Origin: QHCE01 sp041743105
Lineage (GTDB): Bacteria; Actinomycetota; Actinomycetes; Mycobacteriales; QHCE01
Reading direction: 5' to 3'
DNA length: 64,000 bases
Assembly (NCBI GenBank): GCA_041743105.1
Contig: JBGTNI010000047.1
Coordinates: forward strand, 27,845-91,844
The notes beneath the pieces are model-generated. The model ran no database searches and was not told the DNA's origin. It saw nothing but the letters and a program-made list of their open reading frames with translations. The translations under genes were made by a program, and so were the position numbers. This document shows, piece after piece, positions 57,297 through 64,000 of this stretch. Position 1 is the stretch's first letter, and every line of letters begins with the position of its first letter.

Positions 57297-59129
57297 TCAG
57301 CCTACGGAGTTCCCAGATTCGGCAATCACTCGCGCACCCAGGCTGCGTTGCAGCAAGGAGTGCGCCTCGGGCTGCGAGGCGGCAATAGCGTCAGATGCGG
57401 CTGGCCTGTCGCGCTCCAACGGTGCTGCGTCGGCTAGTGACCAGGAGTCGGTATGCGTCGCAACCGGCTCGTTCGCAATACCATCTGCATGCCCAGCCGC
57501 TATCGGCGTAGCCGTGCCTGGTTCGACGGCAGTCGCGCACAGCTTCCAACGCACACCGAGTAGTTCGTGCAGGGTCTCGGTGACTAGCTCGGTCACCGTA
57601 CCGTCGGCGAATCTGCGAACGAGGCCTTGATGTTGGACGACCACACTAAGTTCGCTGTCGTTTACGCCGACCGGAGTTGCGTTCTGCATCAGCGACCATA
57701 CGACCCGGCGGCGCTTGAGGCGCTCCAGCAGCTCGGGCCAGAGTCGTCGCACATCCTCGATGCCGATCTCACCGGCGATCGGGGAGGCGGGGGCGCTCAG
57801 GGTAGGCGTGGGAGGTTCGGATGCAGCGGTCGTTGCGTCGAGAACCCGGGGGCCGGTCGAATCGGCTTCTGGTGTGACGTGTTGGGTCGGTGCGTCGAGC
57901 GCGGGCTCGACCGTAACGGGCTTTGCTGTACCGGGCTTAGGAGCCGCAGGGGCCCCGGATCCGGCGATCTCCAGGCGACGCTCAAGACGCTCCAATCGCT
58001 GCAGTATCCCGCCGACGCCGGTCTCGTTGGCCGGTAGCACCATGCGGGCACAGACCAGTTCCAGCACTAGCCGTGCCGACGTAGTGCCTTTCATTTGCGC
58101 AAGGCCGTCATGCACGATGTCGGCCATGCGGGACAGCGAGGCGCTACCCAGTCGCAGCGTCTGGGTACTCATACGTTCCAGCTGATCGCTGGGGGCGTCG
58201 ATGAGCCCTTTACTTACAGCGTCGGGCACTTTGTCGAGTATGAGCAGGTCACGTAGCCGCTCTAGCAGGTCCGCCGCGAAGCGTCGCGGATCGTGACCAG
58301 CCTGGGCTAGACGATCCACAGTGTCGAACAGCGCGGCACCGTCCACCGCGGCAAGTGCGTCACAGGCCTCGTCCAGCAGTGCGCTATCGGTGACTCCCAG
58401 TAGCGCCACCGCACGCCGATAGCTGATGCCAGCCTCGTCGGCACCGGACGCCAGTTGATCCAACACCGAAAGCGCGTCGCGCACCGAACCACCGCCAGCC
58501 CGTACCACCAGCGCAATCACGCCTTCTTCAACCGTGACGCCCTCCTGGGCGCAGATACTTTCCAGATGGGGGCGCAGCACTGCCGGTGGCACTAGCCGAA
58601 ACGGGTAGTGATGGGTACGCGACTTGATGGTCGGCAGCACCTTGTCCGGCTCGGTGGTGGCGAAGACGAACGTGACGAAGTCTGGTGGCTCTTCGACCAG
58701 TTTGAGTAGCGCATTGAAACCTGCCGAGGAGACCATATGGGCCTCGTCGATCACATAGATTTTGAAACGGCTGGAGACGGGGGCGAAGAATGCACGCTCC
58801 CGCAGCTCACGAGCGTCGTCCACGCCACCGTGAGATGCCGCGTCGATCTCGACGACGTCAAGCGAACCCGGGCCGTCGACCGCTAGGGAACGACACGATT
58901 CGCAGGTGCCACAAGGAGTAGGGGTAGGCCCTTGTTCGCAGTTGAGTGAACGGGCCAAGATGCGGGCGGATGAGGTCTTTCCGCAGCCACGCGGGCCGGA
59001 GAAGAGGTATGCGTGGTGCAGTTTGCCCGAGGACAGGGCCGAGATCAGTGGGTCGGTGACATGTTCTTGACCGATCAGCTGTTCGAAGGTCTGCGGCCGG
59101 TATCTGCGATAGAGGGCGAGATGGGCCAC
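57297..59129 (-). CDS. dnaX: DNA polymerase III subunits gamma/tau
   Basis: Clamp-loader ATPase. The 610 residues show Walker A LFSGPRGCGKTS (43-54), the zinc-binding cysteines C64, C73, C76 and C79, Walker B IYVIDEAHM, and the sensor FATTEPDKVLPTIKSR. A proline/threonine-rich linker (about 390-440) precedes the tau-like tail. The GTG at 59129 has GGGAG 6 nt upstream, and this ribosome site lies in the terminal repeat of the element at 59132-59319. I see no obvious slippery A-run for the gamma frameshift. Confidence 0.96.
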   Translation of the reverse strand: MAHLALYRRYRPQTFEQLIGQEHVTDPLISALSSGKLHHAYLFSGPRGCGKTSSARILARSLNCEQGPTPTPCGTCESCRSLAVDGPGSLDVVEIDAASHGGVDDARELRERAFFAPVSSRFKIYVIDEAHMVSSAGFNALLKLVEEPPDFVTFVFATTEPDKVLPTIKSRTHHYPFRLVPPAVLRPHLESICAQEGVTVEEGVIALVVRAGGGSVRDALSVLDQLASGADEAGISYRRAVALLGVTDSALLDEACDALAAVDGAALFDTVDRLAQAGHDPRRFAADLLERLRDLLILDKVPDAVSKGLIDAPSDQLERMSTQTLRLGSASLSRMADIVHDGLAQMKGTTSARLVLELVCARMVLPANETGVGGILQRLERLERRLEIAGSGAPAAPKPGTAKPVTVEPALDAPTQHVTPEADSTGPRVLDATTAASEPPTPTLSAPASPIAGEIGIEDVRRLWPELLERLKRRRVVWSLMQNATPVGVNDSELSVVVQHQGLVRRFADGTVTELVTETLHELLGVRWKLCATAVEPGTATPIAAGHADGIANEPVATHTDSWSLADAAPLERDRPAASDAIAASQPEAHSLLQRSLGARVIAESGNSVG

Positions 59130-59131
59130 TA

Positions 59132-59319
59132 AGAGCTCCCGATAGTAGGGCGTCGGATTAGGGAGGTGACGAAGTTAGCTAGTACCGTCCAGTCGAGTAT
59201 CGCAAGGCGGACGACGACTGCGTGCTGGTGGCACTGTAGGAGCAGGGCAGACGAGGATACAGCCGCGAGACGAAGTGCTGGGGAGCACCGAGCCCGGCAG
59301 CTCTGCTATCGGGAGCTCT
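59132..59319. repeat. Dispersed inverted-repeat element, copy 2 (188 bp)
   Basis: AGAGCTCCCGATAG at 59132-59145 is the exact complement of CTATCGGGAGCTCT at 59306-59319. The interior is closely similar to copy 1 (GGATTAGGGAGGTG, CGAAGTTAGCTAG, GAGTATCGCAAGGCGGACG, GACGAAGTGCTGGGG). The left arm provides the ribosome site of dnaX. It lies between dnaX and the SRP RNA gene. Confidence 0.85.
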
Positions 59320-59389
59320 GAACAACCTCCTCGCGATGCACTGCGGTGGGTGTCTGATGACAGAAGCCAGGACAACCACTGCGATGATG

Positions 59390-59480
59390 TGAAACCCCCC
59401 GTGCACCCGTCAGAGCCCGCTGACCCTTGCTGCCTTCCGGCCCTGGGGGGGTTCACAGGATGCACGCCGCACGGGGGGCG
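59390..59480 (-). ncRNA. ffs: Signal recognition particle RNA (4.5S type)
   Basis: On the minus strand the conserved domain IV is present: CCCAGGGCCGGAAGGCAGCA followed by AGGGTCAGCGGGCTCTGACGG. Outer strands CCCCCCGTGC and GCACGGGGGG (59469-59478 and 59395-59404) can pair to close the hairpin. The location next to dnaX and a tRNA-Ser matches mycobacteria. Ends are approximate, by a few bases. Confidence 0.9.
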
Positions 59481-59534
59481 CCTCCACTCTACCCAGACCG
59501 ATCCGAACCGCATCTGCGCGGTATTGTCTGTCCC

Positions 59535-59621
59535 GGAGGATTCGCCTAGAGGCCTATGGCGCACGCTTGGAAAGCGTGTTGGGGGGCAACCCCCTCACGA
59601 GTTCGAATCTCGTATCCTCCG
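59535..59621 (+). tRNA. tRNA-Ser (anticodon GGA)
   Basis: An 87-nt class II tRNA: acceptor GGAGGAT pairs with ATCCTCC, anticodon loop CTTGGAAAG with GGA, long variable arm GTTGGGGGGCAACCCCC, T-arm CGAGTTCGAATCTCG, discriminator G. CCA is not encoded. The 3' end is part of a 35-bp tandem repeat. Confidence 0.96.
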
Positions 59622-59693
59622 CCGCTTTGCCAGGCGGATCATAAGTACAGCCTCCGCCGCTTTGCCAGGCGGATCATAAGTACAGCCTCCGCC
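59616..59693. repeat. 35-bp tandem duplication starting in the tRNA-Ser 3' end
   Basis: Two exact 35-bp units (59616-59650 and 59651-59685), followed by the first 8 bases of a third. Each unit begins with CCTCCG, the last bases of the tRNA including the discriminator. Each holds CCGCC-gctttgcca-GGCGG, a 5-bp hairpin. It may be a slippage duplication or the trace of integration at the tRNA 3' end. Confidence 0.85.
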
Positions 59694-59710
59694 ACGAAAT
59701 CCTCGTGGAA

Positions 59711-59755
59711 TACCGCTTCGGCCTCGGATCACTCCTCAACGAGGCCGAAGCGGTA
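59711..59755. terminator. Perfect 16-bp inverted repeat, likely bidirectional terminator
   Basis: TACCGCTTCGGCCTCG at 59711-59726 and its exact complement at 59740-59755, with a 13-nt loop. It lies between the tRNA-Ser (+) and the convergent small zinc-ribbon gene (-). There is no U-run, as is common for actinobacterial terminators. Confidence 0.65.
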
Positions 59756-59783
59756 GCTTGGGGGTGCCAAGGTTGGGCGTGAG

Positions 59784-60056
59784 CTAGAAACGCGTGGCTC
59801 GTTGCCACTCCGGTGGCCTCGCGAGCCCTTGGCGCAAGCTTTCGCGGACGCAAGCAAGACAGCAGGAAGGTTCCGCGCGCCCCGCATCCACGTCAACGGT
59901 CTGGACAGCGTTCGGGCTACCACACCGAATGCAACGTAGGTTGGAGTGACGGAACCAATCCGGCTGAAGATCATCCGTCACGGTGTCTCTTTGACTGGTG
60001 CGAGCTAAGACAGCTGAAATAGCCATTTCGCCCGATTCATTATCATTTAGGGACAC
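59784..60056 (-). CDS. Small zinc-ribbon-like hypothetical protein
   Basis: A 90-residue protein with two cysteine pairs, CIRCGSPNAV and CCLAC, spaced like a zinc ribbon, and a basic C-terminal helix (ESLRQGLARPPEWQRATRF). Not a family I can name. A start at the internal ATG (MAISAV) is also possible. Convergent with the tRNA and divergent from the XRE gene. Confidence 0.5.
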   Translation of the reverse strand: MSLNDNESGEMAISAVLARTSQRDTVTDDLQPDWFRHSNLRCIRCGSPNAVQTVDVDAGRAEPSCCLACVRESLRQGLARPPEWQRATRF

Positions 60057-60274
60057 TATTCCCTCTTAAAGAAAGCTTGATCATCCGGCAGCGCGATATC
60101 TCACGATCTACAATGGGTCTGGCGGCGTCTCCCCCGGCGACGTGATCTATACAACCCCTAAGCGCCCCACTGAACCAGAGCACGAATGCTGCGGCAGCAA
60201 TGCGCAGATGATGCATCGTCTCGGTGAACAGGGAAAACGACTGGGTAGTTCGGACGATCTGTAGGGGATCAAAG

Positions 60275-61555
60275 GTGGCGCTCAAACGGGACCAGCTTAT
60301 TCAACGTCGTAAAGCGGCGGGTTTTTCGCAGGAAGGCTTGGCTGAAAAACTCGGAGTTGAGCGGTCGACGATCCATCGATGGGAATGCGGAGATACCGAG
60401 CCGCTGCCCTCCATACGGCCGAGAATCGCCACTACTCTCGGGGTTTCGTTACCGGAGTTAGACGAGATTCTCAACGTCCGCGCCGCAGAACCACATATGG
60501 ACGATGATGTATCTGGCGCAGTGCTGGGAGCTACGGACCGGGTACACCTCGCGGTGGGTTTTCGCCGAGACCAGGCGGCCACTGCTTCGGACAGCGGTAC
60601 CGACGAGCTGCTGATTCCCACCCGGCTGGGCATCGACGATGTTCGCTACATCGAACATGCCAACGAGCTCTTCGACCGCAGCGACTTCCTACTGGGAGGT
60701 AACGCCGGCTTCCGATCGGCGCTGGCACAGCTGGAGTGGGGGCAACGAGTGCTTGAACGGGCAACAATGGCACCTTCCGTACGCCAAGGACTACAGAAGG
60801 TACTGGCTCGCCTCGCCAACCGTGCGGGTTTCATGTGCTTCGACGCTGGCAGTCAGGACACGGCTCGGGCATGTTTTCAGGCAGCCCTAGGACTGAGCGC
60901 AGAAGCTCACGACTGGGAGTTCCGTACAAACATCCTCGAGAGCATGTGCCATCAGGCGATCAGCCTCGGAAAACCGGTCGAAGCCATCGGTTACTGCGCT
61001 ATGGCCGAAGCGTCGCCCATACCGCCGCCACCGAACATCCGCAGCCTCTTGAATGCGATGTCAGCGTGGGGATACGCCATCATGGGCGACGCACACGCGA
61101 CCAGACAACAGCTAGCCAAAGTAACCAGCGCCCTCGCTAGTTATGCGCCGGAGAACGTGCCCGAGTGGTCCTGGTGGTTCGATCCTACCGATACCGAAGG
61201 CAAGGTGGGCCGTGTTCTGTGTGAGCTTGCCAAGCAGCAGTCCAGAACCGGGACAACGCTACTCAAGGAGGCGTGTGAGTATCTTGAGCGGTCAGTCCTT
61301 CAAGAACGCCCAGAAATAGCAAGGACTAATACGCTCAATCTTGCCAAACTTGCCGAGGCTCGAATGCTATACGGCGATATCGACGAAGCCGTTCGCATCG
61401 CGCATCGAGTCATTACAGCTGCGGCTTCCGTCCGTTCTATTCGAATTACCGAAGACCTTCGAGACCTGCTTCGCGCTACACAAAGGCACTCCAGCGGCGA
61501 AGTCTCAAACCTGGGAAAAGAAATTCGACTCGCCCTTGCCGGGTGCGCTAGATAA
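60275..61555 (+). CDS. XRE-family regulator with TPR-like C-terminus
   Basis: A 426-residue regulator: the N-terminal HTH (GFSQEGLAEKLGVERSTIHR, then WECGDTEPLPSIR) is of the lambda-Cro/XRE type, followed by about 330 residues of helical repeats resembling the TPR domain found in Streptomyces-type regulators (LGLSAEAHDWEFRTNILESM, AIMGDAHATRQQLAKV). Such proteins sense peptides or small ligands and control neighbouring genes. GTG 60275 is preferred over the upstream ATG, since the first 17 residues of the longer frame lie outside the HTH fold. It runs directly into the kinase-like gene. Confidence 0.82.
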   Translation: MALKRDQLIQRRKAAGFSQEGLAEKLGVERSTIHRWECGDTEPLPSIRPRIATTLGVSLPELDEILNVRAAEPHMDDDVSGAVLGATDRVHLAVGFRRDQAATASDSGTDELLIPTRLGIDDVRYIEHANELFDRSDFLLGGNAGFRSALAQLEWGQRVLERATMAPSVRQGLQKVLARLANRAGFMCFDAGSQDTARACFQAALGLSAEAHDWEFRTNILESMCHQAISLGKPVEAIGYCAMAEASPIPPPPNIRSLLNAMSAWGYAIMGDAHATRQQLAKVTSALASYAPENVPEWSWWFDPTDTEGKVGRVLCELAKQQSRTGTTLLKEACEYLERSVLQERPEIARTNTLNLAKLAEARMLYGDIDEAVRIAHRVITAAASVRSIRITEDLRDLLRATQRHSSGEVSNLGKEIRLALAGCAR

Positions 61556-61582
61556 GTGGCGATTTCACAAGGATCGGATTTG

Positions 61583-62518
61583 ATGATTACCGCCACACAT
61601 AATGGTCATGTAGAGCTGCCCGCGTCGGTCGTGAGCGCACTGTCTGGACGACTCGGCGAGCGAGCGCAGCAGTGGATAGCACGAGACCTGCCGCAGATTG
61701 TTCAATCGTGTCGCTCCACGTGGAATCTCGATATTGTCGAGGCGCTGTCAGGAGGTGCCACGGCCGCGGTCTTGTCTGTCCGCCGCAACAACAGACCCTG
61801 CATCCTGAAGCTGCATCCTGATCCGGATCTGTTCGATGTGGAAATACGTGGCTGGCGGTTGTGGGCGGGACGTTGTATGCCCGACTTGATCGCCTCCGAT
61901 ACCGAACTCAAAGCCTTGCTACAAGAACGCGTCGAGCCCGGTAGAAATTTGGTGTCAATGCCAGAGCAGAACACGGCCGCATCAGCAGCAGCCGAGGTTC
62001 TAGCTGACCTTCATGCCACTGTCGCGCCGCCTGATTTTACCTCGCTGGCCGAACGGATCTTTCGCTGGTTGCAGCGGACTGAGCGGTTGGCGGCGCAAGG
62101 AACTATTGTGACTCCAAACATGGTCAGGCAAGCGCGTCAGGTTGCACAGGCACTCCTAGACGATTGCGCTCAGGACAGCTCCCTGCACGGTGACTTCTAC
62201 CCCGACAACGTGCTGTGGAGCGATCGTCATTGCCGTTGGTTGGCGATAGATCCCGAACCCTGCCGAGGCGACCCAGCGTTTGATGCCGCAACGTGGTCGT
62301 ATGCATACGGGCGCGGCACTCACCTGGAGGCAAACATCGAAGTGTTTGCCACAAGACTTCACCTACCAGGCGAACGAATGCAGGGGTGGGCCTTCGTCGT
62401 CGCCGTCACCAACCTTGCGCTGCGCACCGCATACGGCCACGCCGGCACGCAAGAGATTACATCGGGCCTGGCTGCCATCGGGCGCATGTTGTCGCAGGTT
62501 CGCCCGGCGATCGGTTAG
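61583..62518 (+). CDS. Aminoglycoside phosphotransferase-like kinase
   Basis: A 311-residue protein kinase-fold enzyme. It shows the nucleotide loop and lysine (LSGGATAAVLSVRR, CILKLHP), the catalytic HGDFYPDNVLW and the metal-binding WLAIDPEPCRGDP, as in streptomycin 6-kinase type APH enzymes. The natural substrate is unknown, and drug resistance should not be assumed. ATG 61583 with AAGGA 9 nt upstream is preferred over the GTG at 61556. The XRE gene ends 27 bp upstream, so they are one transcription unit. Confidence 0.82.
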   Translation: MITATHNGHVELPASVVSALSGRLGERAQQWIARDLPQIVQSCRSTWNLDIVEALSGGATAAVLSVRRNNRPCILKLHPDPDLFDVEIRGWRLWAGRCMPDLIASDTELKALLQERVEPGRNLVSMPEQNTAASAAAEVLADLHATVAPPDFTSLAERIFRWLQRTERLAAQGTIVTPNMVRQARQVAQALLDDCAQDSSLHGDFYPDNVLWSDRHCRWLAIDPEPCRGDPAFDAATWSYAYGRGTHLEANIEVFATRLHLPGERMQGWAFVVAVTNLALRTAYGHAGTQEITSGLAAIGRMLSQVRPAIG

Positions 62519-62562
62519 CCGATCCATGCGATGCGGGTCCGAAGGAATGAGGTCACCCAGCC

Positions 62563-63060
62563 TTACGCGTCCGCGAGCGCTATCCGATAGCGCAGCTCCT
62601 GGGCTGACCAGCCGTTTCCTTTCCGAGTCACCGACTCCCCAGTATGAACCCAACCCCGTGTCGTGTAGAAGTTATGAGCCGCTTGATGATTCTTCACGAC
62701 CCATATAGCCGCGTTCCGGAAACCACTGAGCCGCCCGAGTCGCTCCGCCTCGGTGAGCAAAGATGAGCCGACTCCGCGGCGCTGATGTTCCGGCAAGACA
62801 TACAACCGGGCTACCTCCATGTCGTTAGGATCGTCGGCGGATGGCGAAACATGGATGACGCCGATGAGTTCCTCACGTTCCTCCGCCACCAGAACGCTGT
62901 GGCACGGTGGATCCAGCTCAGCGAAAATTCCGGCCCACAAGTTGGCGATCAGTTGGTGATTTACTTCGTCGAAACGTGCCTGCGGCAAAATGCCGAAATA
63001 GGTGGCTTTCCAGCTGGATAAGTGCAGGGCACAGACCGGCGGTCTCAGGGGGTCAGTGCA
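62563..63060 (-). pseudogene. GNAT N-acetyltransferase, 5' end lost at the IS30 boundary
   Basis: The acetyl-CoA fold is clear: VARLYVLPEHQRRGVGSSLL (the Q/R-x-x-G-x-G/A loop), NAAIWVVKNHQAAHNFYTTR and GWVHTGE. Upstream of the first ATG (62988) the frame stays open and still reads as family sequence, ALHLSSWKATYFGILPQARF, but the N-terminal strand that should precede it is missing and a TGA follows at 63061-63063 where IS30-type DNA begins. A shortened protein from 62988 or a TTG at 63000 might be made, but the fold would be incomplete. Confidence 0.75.
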
Positions 63061-64000
63061 TCACGTGAGATGTGTGGTCATGTGATGAATGGAGTGGGGT
63101 TTGCGAGGCATTGTGTTAACGGTCGCGGATCGAGATGAGATCCTTCGAGGTGTTTGTGAGGAGGTGTCGAGTTGCTTGATCGCGGTGCGGTTGGGCAGGG
63201 ACGCGTCGGTGATCTCGCGGGAGATCGCGCGGAACGGTGGTCGCGAGAATTATCGGGTTCATTCGGCTCAAGAGCGCTTCGAGTCGTTGAAGCTACGACC
63301 GAAACAGCGAAAGTTGGAGTCTGATCGTCGTTTACACGACATCGTGGCGGAGAAACTGCTCGATGACCTGTCGCCGCAGCAGATTTCGGGGAGACTGGCG
63401 GCCGAGTTCCCCGATGACCCAGGAATGCGCGTGAGCCATGAGACCATTTATCAGACGCTGTTCCTGCAAGCCCGAGGCGAGCTACGCACGCAGCTCAAGC
63501 TGGCCCTGCGAACCGGTCGTGCTCAGCGGGTGCCGCAGGGGTCCACGCGGCCGAAGCAGGCCAGGATCACCGGGATGGTGAACATCAGCCAGCGCCCACC
63601 CGAAGCCGATGACCGCGCTGTCCCCGGTCACTGGGAGGGCGATTTGATTATCGGAAAGGGTGGAAAGTCGCAGATCGCCACATTGGTGGAACGACACACC
63701 AGATTCGTGATGCTCGCGAGGATACCTTACGACCGTTGCGCAGATCGGGTCTCGATGATCTTGTCGCAACACATCGGTCGGCTTCCTGAAGCATTGCGGC
63801 AATCGTTGACATGGGACCAGGGCGTGGAGATGGCCTCTCATGCGAAGTTCACAGTCGCCACGCATGTTCCGGTATTCTTCTGCGATCCACACTCGCCGTG
63901 GCAGCGAGGCAGCAACGAAAACACCAACGGCCTGTTGCGACAATACTTCCCGAAGGGGACGGACCTATCGGGGCATACTCAGATCGAGCTCGACAGCATC
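63048..64000 (+). mobile_element. IS30-family insertion sequence, left part
   Basis: The element holds an IS30 transposase (63089 onward) and continues beyond the window. The left end is set by the loss of the GNAT sequence and could be anywhere between about 63025 and 63060; I could not confirm the terminal repeat because the other end is outside. Confidence 0.75.
63089..64000 (+). CDS. IS30-family transposase (C-terminus outside the window)
   Basis: Read from ATG 63089 (EWGLRGIVLTVADRDEI). The N-terminal HTH has IAVRLGRDASVISREIARNG. The DDE core follows: GHWEGDLIIGKGGKSQ (first Asp), LTWDQGVEMASH (second Asp) and SPWQRGSNENTNGLLRQYFP (Glu), all diagnostic for IS30. 304 codons are visible with no stop, so it is likely intact. 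A minus-strand frame over the same bases is a shadow. Confidence 0.9.
   Translation, partial: MEWGLRGIVLTVADRDEILRGVCEEVSSCLIAVRLGRDASVISREIARNGGRENYRVHSAQERFESLKLRPKQRKLESDRRLHDIVAEKLLDDLSPQQISGRLAAEFPDDPGMRVSHETIYQTLFLQARGELRTQLKLALRTGRAQRVPQGSTRPKQARITGMVNISQRPPEADDRAVPGHWEGDLIIGKGGKSQIATLVERHTRFVMLARIPYDRCADRVSMILSQHIGRLPEALRQSLTWDQGVEMASHAKFTVATHVPVFFCDPHSPWQRGSNENTNGLLRQYFPKGTDLSGHTQIELDSI

Noticed and set aside
61583..62518. Confirmed antibiotic-resistance gene
   Set aside because: The kinase motifs are present but the substrate cannot be told from sequence; many such kinases are not resistance enzymes.
63482..63943. 153-codon minus-strand frame inside the IS
   Set aside because: The plus strand encodes the IS30 DDE core across the same bases.
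1..64000. CRISPR array or prophage
   Set aside because: No regularly spaced repeats of 24-40 bp and no phage structural genes were seen; the only close tandem repeats are the 15-bp coding and 35-bp tRNA-linked ones.

Overview
The window reads as a compact, roughly 60% GC actinobacterial chromosome segment, almost certainly order Mycobacteriales (inference). The purine block runs purD-purB-purC ... purS-purQ-purL-(sterol-carrier-like)-purF-purM-DUF3073, the order known from Mycobacterium tuberculosis but with far fewer genes between. Other mycobacterial-type pieces are purA divergent from a lipid-kinase-like gene, DUF3151 near fba and a DedA protein, dnaX-recR next to the SRP RNA and a tRNA-Ser, a BldC regulator, an LppW-like hydrolase and an EspI-like ATPase.

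Layout. 1-4.8 kb: proline dehydrogenase, a large unknown protein, a yeast-type cytosine deaminase with an AEC transporter, and a VapBC pair. 4.9-12.4 kb: a minus-strand run of six genes coding for a J-like/TPR membrane protein, an Hsp70-family protein, an ~87-residue helical-hairpin protein, a 967-residue FtsK/SpoIIIE-type ATPase, a tail-anchored protein with NF(S/A)AP repeats and a single-pass membrane protein. This is the best candidate for an undescribed system, possibly a secretion-like machine with its own chaperone pair. 12.6-15 kb: bldC, spo0M, and a leucine/valine dehydrogenase.

15.6-30.4 kb: DUF3073, a graspetide-type RiPP precursor and its ATP-grasp maturase (split by an in-frame amber codon), then the purine genes. 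A BrnT/BrnA toxin-antitoxin, a Fic protein and a relict purC fragment lie inside the purine block. 30.4-32.8 kb: two secreted polysaccharide-active enzymes (PL7 and GH16). 33-35.9 kb: tyrA and small exported or unknown proteins. 36-39.6 kb: glyA, purA and a DAGK-like protein. 39.8-44.7 kb: EspI-like ATPase, SGNH hydrolase, Tat-exported amidase, DUF3151. 44.8-49.5 kb: VapBC2, fba, DedA, LemA, LppW-like hydrolase. 49.5-59.1 kb: S9 peptidase, branched-chain amino-acid-type binding lipoprotein, leuA behind a Leu-codon leader peptide, PhoX-like lipoprotein, recR, dnaX. 59.1-64 kb: SRP RNA, tRNA-Ser with a 35-bp tandem duplication of its 3' end, an XRE regulator with an aminoglycoside-kinase-like protein, and a GNAT gene cut by an IS30-family element that leaves the window.

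A dispersed 176-188 bp element with terminal inverted repeats occurs three times (9357-9532, 39628-39803, 59132-59319), each directly in front of a gene. The arms differ between copies but mostly stay complementary. In two copies the terminal arm carries the Shine-Dalgarno sequence of the next gene, so these may be MITE-like elements that also act as 5'-leader structures.
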